A stretch of 64,000 nt of DNA from the NCBI GenBank assembly GCA_038049695.1, contig CP142457.1:28791001-28855000 (forward strand), in the 5' to 3' direction. The notes beneath the pieces are model-generated. The model was not told the origin of the DNA, did not search any database, and saw only the letters and a program-made list of their open reading frames with translations. Positions 1 through 11,368 of this stretch are shown piece after piece. Position numbers and translations under genes: made by a program. Source of the stretch: Cinnamomum chago. Lineage: Eukaryota > Streptophyta > Magnoliopsida > Laurales > Lauraceae. Each line of letters starts with the position of its first letter. Within the stretch, counting starts at the first letter, position 1.

Positions 1-478
1 TTGTTTGACTTTTACTTTATCAAACTTTACCATATTTTATATCGTGAAGAAAAAGCGACTTGTGATAAAGTTTGTGGTAAAAAAAAAAGTTGGTGGCTAG
101 ACTTTACTTTACCACACTACTTTTCATCAAAACATGGTGAATGGATATCATGTAACATCTCAGTCAAGGCATGTTGTTTATATGTGTTGTAAAGTAAAAT
201 AAACTTTGATGTCACATCATGGTAAAGATGAGGTAAAGTAAGACAAGATGAAGTATGTGGTGAAGTAAAGGAGGAGAGAGAGAGAGAGTTGTCAATTAGT
301 TGCCCTTTGTATTGAGACTTTACTTTACTTCATTTTACATAGTTTTATGTGTTAAAGAATGTGGTTTATGGTAAAAAAAAAAAAAATGGCAGTTGAACTT
401 TACTTTACCACACTACCTTTTCATCCATAAATGGATTACATATAAATTAAGTATTTAGTAAAAGATCATTCTAGTAAT
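1..478. repeat. AT-rich flank with duplicated 65-bp segment
   Basis: No gene is visible. A segment at about 73-135 (a run of A, then ACTTTACTTTACCACACTAC) recurs at about 365-431, so this is a direct repeat roughly 295 bp apart. Many short forms of CTTTACTTTACC and of its reverse complement occur, giving the stretch a MITE-like look, but I could not define ends. Confidence 0.4.
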
Positions 479-733
479 CAAGGGCGGAACCAGGATTTCA
501 TCTCGGGGGGGGCCAAAACTTGAATAAATTTTTATTTCACCAATTATTATAACTATCATATTTTTAAGTTTATTTTCGACATAGTGGTAAGTTCAAGCAT
601 GAAAAATATATTACGATTCAAGACTAAATTTTATATGAAAATTAAAACCAGTATATATTCAGCCTTAACAAAATATAAGCAAAGAAAAGTTGTAGAATAA
701 TTGTTTCTGAGTACATTTTAACTCAATCATCTA

Positions 734-3161
734 TCAAAATGGAACTCGGCGTTCTTTCAAATCTCGGAAATCATCTATGATTGATTCTGTGCTAAGCTTC
801 TCAGCAATTTCTTTTTCAATGTACACAATCAAACTATCAGAGAGAAAATCATCCTCCATTTTGCTGCGAAGCCTAGTTTTGACAATATTCATGGCTAAAA
901 ATGATCGTTCAGTAGTTGCAGTAGAAACTGGAAGAGTAAGCACAAGTTCAATCACTCTAAAAACAAGTTGGTAGACTGTTGATCTTCTAGTCTTTACCAA
1001 CCATTGACACAGATCAGAAACAGTTGACAATTTTTGAAAGTCGGAATGTCGAACTACATTATACTCATAATGGTGAAGTTGCATTTTCTCATTTTCTGTA
1101 AAGTCTTGAGGATAAAACTTATCTACCAACTTGTAAATATCATCGCCTCTGAAAGTTTCATGTGCATTTCGAGGATCCAAAGCTGAGCTAAGAGTAAGCA
1201 ACTCTACTGCATGCTCACTAAACCGACTATTTAATTCTTGTAATTGAGAATCAATTGCAACATAAAAAATTTCTATTCGACAATGATGCTCAATTGTAAA
1301 CTCATCTTGTTGATGGCGGGCTCAACCTCGTCTCGCAACATAACGAGCATTCATATATGGGACATCTATATTGCGTGCCTCGCAAAATGATTTCACCTTG
1401 GTAAGTAAAGCATCCCACCCAGCATCTCTCAATTTTTGGATAAGTGCTTTAGTAGATGAAACAAGATGCATGGCATTTAAAATGTCTTGAGATTGACATT
1501 ACAAAGCTTGACAAAGTAATTCAGTGATCTCCATGATTTCTTTCATAAGATGCAAGATGAAGACAAATTCAAATGAAGTCATTGCCTCGTAAGCTGAGTC
1601 CGCATCTCCTCGTTGAGAAAATGTATAGAGTTCCGTCCTCAATGATGTTAATTAGAACTACACATGTTGGACTAAACATCTTTATCAAGCTAGAAACTGA
1701 TTTCAAGTGAGAACTCCAACGAGTATCTCCTGCTCGTTGTAAAGAACCAATCTGATTAAGTCCTCTCCCACTCTCGAGCTCATCAATGGCAATCAAATGT
1801 GCAATTTCAACAGCTTGAGCAACTTTTAACTCATCATTATGCTTGCATGAAGCGCCAACAATATTGACAATAGAAGTCAATTTAGTAAAAAATTAATAAA
1901 TTGGATTAACTTCTTTTGATGCTGCAACTAATGCCAATTGCAAGCGATGTGCTAAACAATGGACATAGTAAGCATATGGACAATCATTCAAAATCAAAGC
2001 TTGTAATCCATTCCACTCACCCCGCATATTGCTTGCACCATCGTATCCCTGCCCTCGAATATTCTGAACATTGAGATTATGATAAGACAATAAATCATAT
2101 ATCTTATTTTTTAAGGTCAATGATGCAGTGTTGGAGACATGAACAAGCCCAAAAAAACGCTCTCGTACAAAGCCATCTTTGTCGACGAATCTCAAAACTA
2201 TAGCCATTTGCTCCTTCTTTGACTCATCACGAGCTTCATCAACAAGTATACAAAATTTTATATCACCAATTTCTTCACGAATTATCTTCTTCACTTTGGT
2301 TGAAAAAACATGTAGAATTTCTTTTTGGATCTTTGGTGATGTGTAAGAAGCATTTTTTGGAGCTTTATCTAACACAACTTTTGCAACTTTCTCATTATAA
2401 GAACTCAACAAATTCAACATTTCAATATAATTTCCACGATTGATTGAACTATGACTTTCATCATGGCCTCTAAAAGCACAACCTTGAAATGTAAGCCATC
2501 GGACTGTATCAATTGAAGCCATAAGCCATAGTCGATTATTTACAATTTCTTCCGAAGTGAATTTGTCAAGCACTTTCTGTATATGTTGAGATTGATTCAT
2601 CAAGTCTTCACATGATCTCTCGGCAACTTTATGAGGAGAGTTAGGATCCTTCCCCACATGAATCAATAAAGCACAATTTTTTCCATCTTTAACTTTCTTC
2701 CAATTCTTAAATCCAGTAAGAGTGAATGCATTTTGCGAAGCAAATCCAGTTTGCTTATTAAAAAGATAGCATGGTAGACAAAAAATAGCATCTTTCTCTG
2801 GGGAATATTCCAACCATGAAGGAAATAACTTGAACCACGAATATTGAAAGCTACGAAGATGAGTTGTTGATCCAGAATTCGGATACTTTGAAAGCATAGG
2901 TTGGTATGGACCAACCTTAATGTACTTCCGTCTAATTTCATCACGCCGATTAATATCATAATCCCATATCTGTGGACGCAATCCTGGATCACGCTCTAAT
3001 GAATTAATATCAACTTCATTGATTTCAGTTCTTTGTGATTTTGTAGGACGATCTTCAGAAATTGGATTCTCAATATTAGAGGTCGGCAATGAAGCATCGG
3101 CTTTTAAGTTTTGAGGATTTTTTCTTTTAAAAAATCCATCAATTGTAGATGACTTTCCCAT
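734..3161 (-). pseudogene. hAT transposase pseudogene (TTF-type zinc finger, HAT dimerisation domain)
   Basis: Read from 3161 downward, the protein begins MGKSSTIDGFFKRKN and runs 422 codons. An N-terminal TTF-type zinc-finger region (around FCLPCYLF) is followed by the DUF4371/RNase-H-like transposase core with ILVDEARDESKKEQM, GQGYDGASNMRGEWNG and YYVHCLAHRLQLALV. This is the architecture of the plant hAT family often annotated as 'zinc finger MYM-type protein 1-like'. An in-frame stop at 1893-1895 is followed in the same frame by SIVNIVGASCK and DTRWSSHLKSV. A frameshift near 1600-1630 and further stops near 1500 and 1320 follow. The C-terminal hAT dimerisation domain (LPVSTATTERSFLAMNIVKTR) is open at 734-1201. 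The parts belong to one broken gene that cannot make active transposase. Confidence 0.85.
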
Positions 3162-3285
3162 CTACAAATCAAATAAAAATCAAATTTATTATATGTCCAA
3201 AATCAAATAAAAAGTATTCATTGTCTCAAAATATGAACCATTCATCAAACAACTCAATAAACACAAGGGTGATTAGTGCTCAAAA

Positions 3286-3288
<3 letters not shown>

Positions 3289-3322
<34 letters not shown>
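3289..3322. repeat. (AT)n microsatellite
   Basis: An uninterrupted AT dinucleotide run just upstream of the hAT transposase start on its coding strand. Short apparent ORFs made of Y-I repeats come from it and are not genes. Confidence 0.95.
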
Positions 3323-3325
<3 letters not shown>

Positions 3326-5487
3326 CATTAAATGATATGACACGAAATTCACAAGACCTGACCTCTCATAGTTTGTATCATTGAACTCATCTACATAAGT
3401 TACTAATTTGACACAGTAGTTCAAAGAAGCACCAAAACCATATCCCACAATACGGAACTACTTCTAAATAACTAAATATGCCTGTTTGTTGGTAGTTTTG
3501 TTTCATGATTGTATTTCTATGGCAGACTAGAATGAGTTGCTTTGATCAGAGTGTTTTCCCTTGAAAAGAGAGGTAATGCCTCTTCCACATGGATAGCTTC
3601 TTTTCAAACAAAGTTATCACCATACCCAAAATGGCTTGAGAGTGAGGTTTAACCTCCAGAGGGAAAGGAAGGTAATTAAAGAAGTTGCTTGATCCCACCT
3701 TCACACTTAAGACACAACTAGGAATTATTAAATGATAGCTTGAATGTTGCTGGATGAGATAGGTTTTCAAAGGGCTTGACTAATTAAATTCAAGAGATTT
3801 TTGTCAAACTGTTATTTTATTTAATTTATCGACAAAATGATTAAATGAGGCAAATCTTTCTAAAGCATTTTATCCAAGATATTGAGCATTTTGGCAGGAA
3901 ACTTCAACACAGTTGGAAGATGCTCATTGTCACACCGACAAGGTGCAGGTTCAATTGTATCCCTTATCAAATAGATAAATATGCAAGGCATTCACCATTC
4001 TGTGGGTTGCACCTAGGTCAGGTTAGGTTGGGCAGAGGCTTGTCCAAAGCCAGAATACATAGGCTACCAGGACCCAATTCTAGCTCAATTCCAGCTCATT
4101 AGTTTTCAAGGTTTCGGGCACAATCAGTATGCAGTTCCTTGGATGGAGAATTGTTTCCTGCAGAACCAATGACCCATGACATGGGCATTCCCTCAGGTGT
4201 TAAGCCCAAGCCCATAATAATTGTTAATTTGGGTGTATTTTAGGCAAAGTCCTGATGAGATTGGCCTAAAGCCTCTGCCAGAATTCATTTTAAGCAAGTT
4301 TCTGTTTGAGCTGGGCCCAGCCATTGTATCCTTACCATTCTGTTTCATATGGTTCTTCCAACACAGACCCAGCATATGAAAGCTTCAGTTCTTTTACATC
4401 TTATGCAATTTGGTAGGAGACTTTTGCTTGATCACTTGGATTAAAGTAATAGAACAAGATATTTAAAATGGTAATGGGTCTTAAGTTACTTATGGTTATT
4501 GTTCATTTATGTTAGAGCTTTCCAGTGAAAGGAAGAGAAAACAGCATTGAGATCTTCTATAGGTAATTCAGACCAGATCCTTTAGTTGGTTCAAGTGACT
4601 CGTCTCTATTTTATTGCTGGCCCATTCAATCAATGAACAGTTTAAAGTCCTTATAATGACCCACGGTTTTCATTGATGTACAATCTTGACTGGATGTGAT
4701 CATAGAACCATAAATGGCTAATTCACAAAGGAAGCTACATTTTCTGGTGAATCTTATAACTCCTCTTAACAATGTGTTTGGATCTAAAGACACTTAGTGC
4801 AGGTGATTTGGTTTACAAATAAATGAGGGCTAAGTGGCTAACAGAGTAACAGTTCTACAGCGGGTAAAAAAAAAAAAAAACTCCCAAAGATTATAGATCT
4901 AAAAAAAAAAACAATAATAAAAGGCAGAGAAAAAGCCAAGGAGCCTACCATGAATGTATTGTGAATGATAAGAGAATAGAGATGCTGTTGCCTGTTGGCT
5001 CCTGTTGCCTCACAGTCACAGCCCCAGGCATATCAGTGCTTCAAGCTCAAAGAGTCCTCCACAAACATTATCTTCTTCCTTCTCATCCTCCATCAGAAAT
5101 CCTTGCATCAGCAACATTCACAAAAATCGAAATCACAAAGCTGAAAAAACGAGAGATTGATCATTGATGGATTTCACAAACGACCCATTCTCAAACGAGA
5201 CATTCACAAATCACAAACCTTACAAAGTTGAGAATAATTCTTCAAGCTGTGGCCTGTGTCGCTGTCACTGTGAGAGTGGGAGTCACGACAGAGAATGGTT
5301 GGAGAGGTTTTGGAAAAGGCCAAAAGGGGCTGGGAAATGGGAATAACCGAATAGGGATGGTGGGGCTGGAAGCCTGGAAAGGTTTTGGAAAGGGGATAGG
5401 GATTAGGGCTGGGTCCTTGGAAATGGGGATAGAGAAAAGGGACTTTTAAGTTGTGTGTGGGGGGCCAGGGGCATGATGGACAAAAAC

Positions 5488-5489
<2 letters not shown>
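3323..5489. other. Non-coding 5' region of the hAT element
   Basis: This lies inside the hAT element, upstream of the transposase on the minus strand. It would hold the promoter and 5' leader, perhaps with an intron. No domain or convincing ORF is seen. The part at about 5280-5450 is rich in GGAAAAGG-like words and resembles low-complexity sequence at about 9130-9300 in the first CACTA element. Confidence 0.5.

Positions 5490-5519
<30 letters not shown>
5490..5519 (+). repeat. 30-bp poly(G) tract
   Basis: Thirty consecutive G residues lie about 27 bp inside the right end of the hAT element. The left end has an eight-G run in a similar place. The exact length may be affected by sequencing error. 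Confidence 0.9.
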
Positions 5520-5521
<2 letters not shown>

Positions 5522-5554
5522 AGGCCCTACTGTGGTTCTGCCACTGCTAATAAT

Positions 5555-6814
5555 GATCTTTACTATGATCAACAACATTAACCTCTTGTTATTTTAGGCT
5601 TTTTCAATATATATTAAAATCATAGTACCTTCCAAACAACTCAATTTAAAATATGTAATATTCTTCAAAATTTGTCAAACAACAAAAATATTATGATATT
5701 TTAATATTACAATATTCTATTCTATACTAGTTTATTCTTGCAATATTTAAATCAATAAATATTGTATTATGTAAACATCCCAACAGTCCCTTAGATAACA
5801 AACATTTTATAAGTATTGGCAATTAACAAAAGAACCATTTTTGTCTAACCATTGATTGTGCAAAAGTAGCCCAAGTGGACCACGCAATATTGGTTTTACT
5901 AGAATTGTTGTCCTGCCTCTTTGATATGTTCACTTATCATTTACTTGTTAGTGGCATCTATACTTTATACATCATTTTCTTTGCTTACTTCCTATTTTTT
6001 TTTATGGGATTTGACGTATTGATTAATCCTCCTTAAACCTTATCTCCCCAATCTCATGACTGAAGTTCAATTAATGTCACCACATGCAGGCGCTTGACTT
6101 TGGTCAATTTCTTTTTTTCCCCCTATATCTCATGATATCATGGGATCCCAACATAAAAAAGTCAATCACTTTCCAGTTTCAACTTCCATTTTCACTTACA
6201 AGATCATCACCAACGTGAAATCGGAATAGCTTGAGTGCATCGGACTTTACAAGTAAGGAAATCGAGGAAGAGTAGCCTGAGAAGATCATTCACTTTCCCT
6301 TGTATAGGTTGTAATTTATCAATTTCTGCAATAGGCGTTATTCCCATGATGTCATGGGATTTATCTATTTCTATAATATAGAATTTCTGAAAACAGCAAG
6401 AAAATTTATTTTTTTACAAAGCACAAATAATGACATTTTTGTAAAAGGTGAATATGCATATGACCACCATTTCCTAGGTTTTATCTTTGGAAAATCTTCA
6501 CCTTAAAATGTTGCATAGAAGTCATGATATCACGGGACAATCCCATGATATCAAGAGATTTATCAGTTTCTATGACATCCATTGTTTCTATAATATATGG
6601 CATTTATTAGTTTTTGTAACATACATCATTCCCATGATCTTGTAAGGTTACTATCTCCCAATTTTTCCGACTTGTAAGGTTCAATGCATTCAAGCTCTCT
6701 CGATTTCATCTTAGCGATAATGTTTCAAGTGAAAAATGAAGGAGAAGTGAAAAAGAAACGTGACTGAAAAGATCAAGTAGAGTAGTTTACTTTCTTGTTT
6801 ACGATGGAGTCCTA
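5555..6814. other. Anonymous AT-rich spacer with repeated ATGATATCAT palindromes
   Basis: No gene is recognised. The palindrome-like word CCATGATATCATGGGA or close variants recurs at about 6130, 6345, 6515-6550 and 6630, often followed by GGGATTTATC. A related word, CCCATGATATAATGGGAT, occurs inside both copies of the copia LTR (about 11463 and 14213). This may be an old LTR fragment, but I found no ends. Confidence 0.35.
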
Positions 6815-7045
6815 TTGATGGATTTGGATGCGGAGACTCTGAAACATGACCGGAGATCTATGTGCGTTCCGACGATTGGGAAGCTCCACAGATCTCTTCG
6901 CCTCTTGTCTCTCCTATGAGATGGAATAATACCCAACCCTTAAACAAGTCCTAAATAGACACACTTACTAAAGACTTCTTCGCCAAGAAACCCACATCCA
7001 CTAATCTAATTAGGAGTCTTATTCGTGGGACCGGATTAAGTTTTA
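6815..7045 (-). repeat. Copia 3' LTR, distal part
   Basis: This matches 13873-14122 of the 5' LTR, for example GGAGATCTATGTGYGTTC, CTTCGCCTCTTGTCTCTCCT and ACTTCTTCGCCAAGAAACCC. The match stops at the same point in the LTR where the other half (11369-11797) starts. The break coincides with the insertion of the element at 7046-11368. Confidence 0.85.
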
Positions 7046-7430
7046 TGATATGCATGGCATAATATTAATAACTACCCTTTTATTTGAATTTGCTAGTTGT
7101 TTATTTTGTCTTAAATGTTCTAATTATAGCCTTTTTCTTATAATTTAGGAATTAGAATGAGCTGAGCATATTTGAGCTTAATTCGGAAAGCTTTAAAGGT
7201 AAAACCCCATTTGAGAAAAGATATACACAAAGAGCATATATGCTTGTTGTAGGAGAACTGGAATTTCAAGTTAGAGGTCATGAGTTCAAGACTTGGCACA
7301 ATTAGTTTTTATTTTTATTTTTAAAGACCAAATTTGGTGGCCCCCACCATATCTAATTATTCTTGCTAATGGTTGCTTAAAATTAGCAATCAACTTTACA
7401 AGAAAGGGAAAGAAATATTGTTTTGCAAGA

Positions 7431-7587
7431 GATCAAATTATGAAGGAAAGAAGAATTTCAGAATTGTAGTCATCCTGCGCAAGCTTTACTATTTTGATCA
7501 TAACTTGTGACTCAAGACTCCGACATCAGTAAGAATGCTATTGTTTAGCAAGCGATCAAATTATGAAGGAAAGAAGATTTTCGGAAT
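7431..7587. repeat. 123-bp tandem duplication, second copy split by CACTA insertion
   Basis: A unit beginning GATCAAATTATGAAGGAAAG at 7431 repeats at 7554. The second copy continues at 10333 after the CACTA element (AATTGTAGTCATCCTGTG, then AAGCTTTACTATTTT). The duplication therefore predates the CACTA insertion. Confidence 0.85.
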
Positions 7588-7972
7588 CACTACAAGAAAT
7601 TTGGGGTTTAAGGACGACACAAATTTGTCCCAAAATGTACATATTTCGTCACTGAAACTAATTAAGACGAAAAGTTTTCCTCACCCATTTTGTTGCCAAA
7701 GCCTTGTCGCTAAAAGGTATTGGAGATGGAAAAAAATTCGTTATTGAAAAAGATAAATTTGTGACGATTTTTTTTGTCTTCAATACACTCTGTTGGAAAC
7801 ATACTTGTAAGTAATTTTTTTTTCGTCTCCAATACACTCTATTGGAAACATACTTGTAAGTAATTAGTGACAAAATATTTTGTCATTAAAGGAAGAAATT
7901 AGAGACAAAAATATTTTGTCATAAATATAAGAAATAGAGACGAAATAATTTTGTTGCATTTAACATAAACGA

Positions 7973-8220
7973 TGTCACAGCCCCGCCCAACTCAAGGACT
8001 TCCTTGGAGGTCACCCATCCTAGTACTGCTCCCGCCCGAGCACGCTTAACTTCGGAGTTTTAGAAGGCCTCATGCTAAGTTAATACGGGGTTTGACTTAT
8101 AAGCCCATGGTTAGGACTTGGATATTTCTGATGCGGACTAACAAAGACTCACCGTTTGAAGCCCGTGGTTGACACATTACGCCCCATGGTTAACGGTACC
8201 GCCTGGACCAAGATTTCACA
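7973..8220 (-). repeat. Cassandra LTR 3, internally shortened
   Basis: This lacks the roughly 35-bp stretch just inside the LTR end that the other two LTRs have (compare 8290-8322). The 5S-like part is at 7995-8060. Confidence 0.85.
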
Positions 8221-8265
8221 TTTTGCCCCACTAGAAATAGAGCCATCCTCGGCTCTGATACCAAC

Positions 8266-8538
8266 TATCACAGCCCCGCCCAACTCAACATGAAATTGTC
8301 CGCTTTGGCCCACGTGCACGAGCGAGGACTTCCTAGGAGGTCACCCATCCTAGTACTGCTCCCGCCCGAGCACGCTTAACTTCGGAGTTCTTATGATTTC
8401 CGGGGCCGCACGGTTTTAAAAAACCTCATGCTAAGTTGGATATTTCCGATGCTGGCTAACAGAGACTCACCGTTTGAAGCCCGTGGTTGACACGCCACGC
8501 CCCGTGGTTAAGGGTACTGCCCGGACCAAGATCTCACA
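8266..8538 (-). repeat. Cassandra LTR 2 (middle)
   Basis: The 5S-like part is at about 8324-8390. Each side borders a 45-bp internal domain with a primer site, at 8251-8265 and 8569-8583. Confidence 0.85.
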
Positions 8539-8583
8539 TTCTCCCCCACTAGAAATAAAGTCGTCCTCGGCTCTGATACCAAC

Positions 8584-8893
8584 TGTCACAGCCCCGCCCA
8601 ACTCAGCATGAAATTATCCTTTTTGGCCTAAGTGCACGCGCGATGACTTCCTAGGAGGCCGCCCATCCTAGTACTGCTCCCGCCCGAGCACGCTTAACTT
8701 TGGAGTTCTTAAGATTTCCGGGTCCGCACGGTTTTAAAAAGCCTCATCTAAGTTAATACGGGGTTTGACTTATAAGCCCAAGGTCAGGACTTGGATATTT
8801 CCGGTGCGGGCTAACGGAAAATCACTGTTTGAAGCTCGTGGTTGACATGCTACGCCTCGTGGTTAAGGGTACCGCCCAGACCAAGTTCTCACA
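8584..8893 (-). repeat. Cassandra LTR 1, 5'-most on the minus strand
   Basis: This is the longest of the three (310 bp). The 5S-like part is at about 8643-8710 and carries substitutions such as GGATGGGCGGCC in the C-box. Confidence 0.85.
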
Positions 8894-9409
8894 GTAGCAG
8901 AGACTGAGAGAGGTAGGTGTACCTGGCGGTGGCAGACTCCTGGATGGAGGATGATGGGCGCAGATGATGGTGATTGGTGATGGTGGCTGCGTTTGGGAGT
9001 TCTAGGCGAGACTAAGAGAAATAGAGATGAGAGGGATTACTGATCAAGGATCGGTCTGCACTACGTGTGTTGATGGAGGGTGATGATGATTGATGGGGGC
9101 CAATGGGCCATGGGGCTACTTCCTGAGTGAGAGATGTTGGAAAAGGGTTTTGAAAAATGGGGAAAGGGTTCTTCTCTCCTCTTCTGGAAAAGGATTTTTG
9201 GAAAAGGGGGAAAGGGGTTTTGGAAAAGAGAGACCGGGATAGATGGAGGGACAAAGGGGGAAATGGGTTTTGGAAAAAGGGCGTTGGATTGGAGGGGGGG
9301 GGGGATGGACGTTAGGGCCTGGGGGGCCCATTTTAGTTATTTTAAAGGCTTTTCCAAAGCAATACTTGTAAGAGAGGAATAGGCTCAAGTGCGAATGAAA
9401 TTGGTGCCA

Positions 9410-10190
9410 CCGTAAATGAAATTGGCGCCTTATTTTGTTAGCCGAAATATTTTCGTCTTCCATAACTTATCCTTATTAGTGACGAATTACGTTCGTTACA
9501 AAAATAAATTATATTTTGTGACAAAGATGTTCGTCTCCAATGAGCTAAAATAATTCTTGGCGTCTTATTTTGGTGACCTAATATTTTCGTCTTCCATAAC
9601 TTATCCTTAATAGTGACGAATTATGTTCGTCACAAAAATAAATTATATTTTGTGACAAAAATGTTCATCTCCAATGAACTAAAATAATTCGCGCCAAAGC
9701 AAGTGAAATTTGCGCCTTATTTTGGTGACGAAATATGTTCGTCTTCCATAACTTATCCTTATTAGTGATGAATTACGTTCATCGCAAAAACAAATTATAT
9801 TTTGTGACAAAAATGTTCGTCTCCAATGAGCTAAAATAATTCGCGCGAACGCAAATGAAATTGGCGCCTTATTTTGATGACCAAATATTTTCGTCTTCCA
9901 TAACTTATCCTTATTAGTGACGAATTACGTTCGTCACAAAAAAAAATTATATTTTGTGACAAAAATATTCGTCTCCAATGAGCTAAAATAATTCGCGCCA
10001 AAGCAAATGAAATTGGCGCTTTATTTTGGTGACGAAATATGCTCGTCTTCCATAACTTATCCTTATTGGTGACGAATTACATTTGTCGCAAAAAAAAATT
10101 ATATTTTGTGACAACAATGTTCGTCTCCGATGAGATAAAATAATTGGCGCCAACGCAAATGAAGTTGGCGCCTTATTTTTGCAGACGAGA
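9410..10190. repeat. Tandem array, about five 151-bp units
   Basis: Units are marked by TTGGCGCCTTATTTTGGTGA at about 9421, 9558, 9711, 9862, 10013 and 10164. Each contains CGTCTTCCATAACTTATCC and ATTTTGTGACAAAAATGTTC. The spacing of 151 bp is constant over the last four. Location near the right end of the CACTA element fits subterminal repeats that bind transposase. Confidence 0.9.
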
Positions 10191-11368
10191 TTTTGTTTTC
10201 GTCTCCTATACTTTTGAAAAAAATGAAAACAAGCGACAAAATTTATATTTCGTCCTCTTTGGGTGTTCTTTCAAGACAAAAAAAAAATTTCGTCATCAAA
10301 TTATGTCACAACAGCCTAGATTTCTTGTAGTGAATTGTAGTCATCCTGTGTAAGCTTTACTATTTTAACAATAACTTGTGACTCAGAACTCTGATTAAGG
10401 CAAGGACAGATGCGTTGGAAAGAGGACTCAAATGAGAGGAATATCATGTCTCACAAGGATCTCCCAATTCTGATGTTTTGTGTTCAAAACAGGCCGTCAA
10501 TTGGAGGGATATGAGGGATGACGAATTTGAGTGATTTCTCTTTCTTTTTCTTCTTGTATATTTTTCTTTTTAATGGAGGCTCTCTTTTTCTCTAGAGAGT
10601 TATTTTTCTTTAATCTTTGTTAGAAAGTGAAGGTGGAGATTGAGTGGTGTAATAGACAACTTTGAAGGCTTTTAATAATGGAGATTTGCTTCTTTATTGT
10701 TGTTTGTTCTATAATGCTTAGCTAATCCGTGGATTAGGGTGGAGGAGGAAACCAAAACCAGTGAGATTGTTCTTTATTATTTTTTTGTCTTTCCTTCATT
10801 ATGCTTAATGATTTAATAGGTTCTCCTTCATGAATGTTATTCAACTTCTGGTTTTGCAAAGGTTATTTGGAATATCTTTTACTTTTTATGCTTGATCTTG
10901 ACATATCATGTTTAGGTTAAATTCCTTTGATAGTTTGTGCTTGATCTTGATAAATAGTGATTAGAGTTTCAACATGTTGAAGTGAAGGGAGTCTTAGGTA
11001 CTAATTAGAGAATTAGATTTTTAAGAAAATGGGTTTTCAAAGCTAAATCTTCCGATCCAAGGCAATTAATTGCACATTGGATTGAGTTTTGTTGGGATAA
11101 GACTATGAAGTAATTTTGAAATGATTAAATCTGTTTTGGTGAGATCCAATACCCTGATCTCTCTTTCTCTAATAAGTTTGTGTTTAGATTTCCTTTGATA
11201 TCATTTTAGTTATTATTTTCTTAATTAATTATGGTTTTATCCCTAGTGTGAAAACTGATTGAGGACTTTTTGGATCTTGTTTTTACAAATCTCTATGGAT
11301 CGACTCGTATTTGCCATTATCTACTTAATAGAAATTTGTGATTGCAATTTACTATTTTGAGCACATCA

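Larger units (their letters stand above)
479..5546 (-). mobile_element. Decayed hAT DNA transposon with TIRs and 8-bp TSD
   Basis: The left end reads CAAGGGCGGAACCAGG and the reverse complement of the right end reads CAGTGGCAGAACCACAG, an imperfect terminal inverted repeat of about 16 bp. The flanks are CTAGTAAT (471-478) and CTAATAAT (5547-5554), an 8-bp target duplication with one mismatch, which is the hAT signature. The transposase lies on the minus strand in the left half. The right 2.3 kb would be its 5' region and holds no recognised protein. A G-run follows the left TIR (505-512) and a 30-G run precedes the right TIR. The TSD mismatch, the stop codons and the frameshift indicate an old, immobile copy. 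Confidence 0.85.
7973..8893 (-). mobile_element. Cassandra TRIM retroelement with three tandem LTRs carrying 5S rRNA-like sequence
   Basis: Three related units of 248-310 bp (7973-8220, 8266-8538, 8584-8893), read on the minus strand, start TGTGA and end GGGCGGGGCTGTGACA. Each contains the 3' half of plant 5S rRNA: GTTAAGCGTGCTCGGGCGGG and GTACTAGGATGGGTGACC, which cover the A-box and C-box of the internal Pol III promoter. Between LTRs lie internal domains of only about 45 bp, each with the initiator-Met primer site GTTGGTATCAGAGCC and a purine run (AGTGGGGGAGAA). That combination defines Cassandra. Two internal domains and three LTRs indicate unequal recombination between copies. No clear target duplication is visible. 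Confidence 0.9.
7588..10332. mobile_element. Non-autonomous CACTA (En/Spm-type) transposon
   Basis: The left end is CACTACAAGAAATTTGGGG and the right end, in reverse complement, is CACTACAAGAAATCTAGGC. A 3-bp duplication AAT flanks both sides (7585-7587 and 10333-10335). No transposase is present. The interior holds a Cassandra retroelement, a G-rich low-complexity stretch (about 8900-9320) and a tandem array of about 151-bp units rich in GACGAA/TTCGTC words, which are likely subterminal transposase-binding repeats. Confidence 0.9.
7046..11368 (+). mobile_element. Solo LTR, Ty3/gypsy Tat/Athila-like, split by CACTA element
   Basis: It starts TGATATGCATGGC and ends GAGCACATCA, the TG...CA ends of an LTR. 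The flanks TTTTA (7041-7045) and TCTTA (11369-11373) form a 5-bp target duplication with one mismatch; the intact 5' copia LTR has TCTTA at this place. Without the nested CACTA element the LTR is about 1.58 kb. Its last 90 bp (GGATCGACTCG, then ACTATTTTGAGCACATCA) resemble the 3' ends of Tat/Athila-type LTRs. That clade assignment is inference. Confidence 0.7.

Noticed and set aside
5204..5578. Proline-run protein of 124 codons
   Set aside because: The proline run is the reverse of the 30-G tract at the hAT end.
7995..8710. Three apparent 5S rRNA genes
   Set aside because: Only the 3' half of 5S is present, inside LTRs with TG...CA ends and Met-tRNA primer sites. They belong to a Cassandra element.
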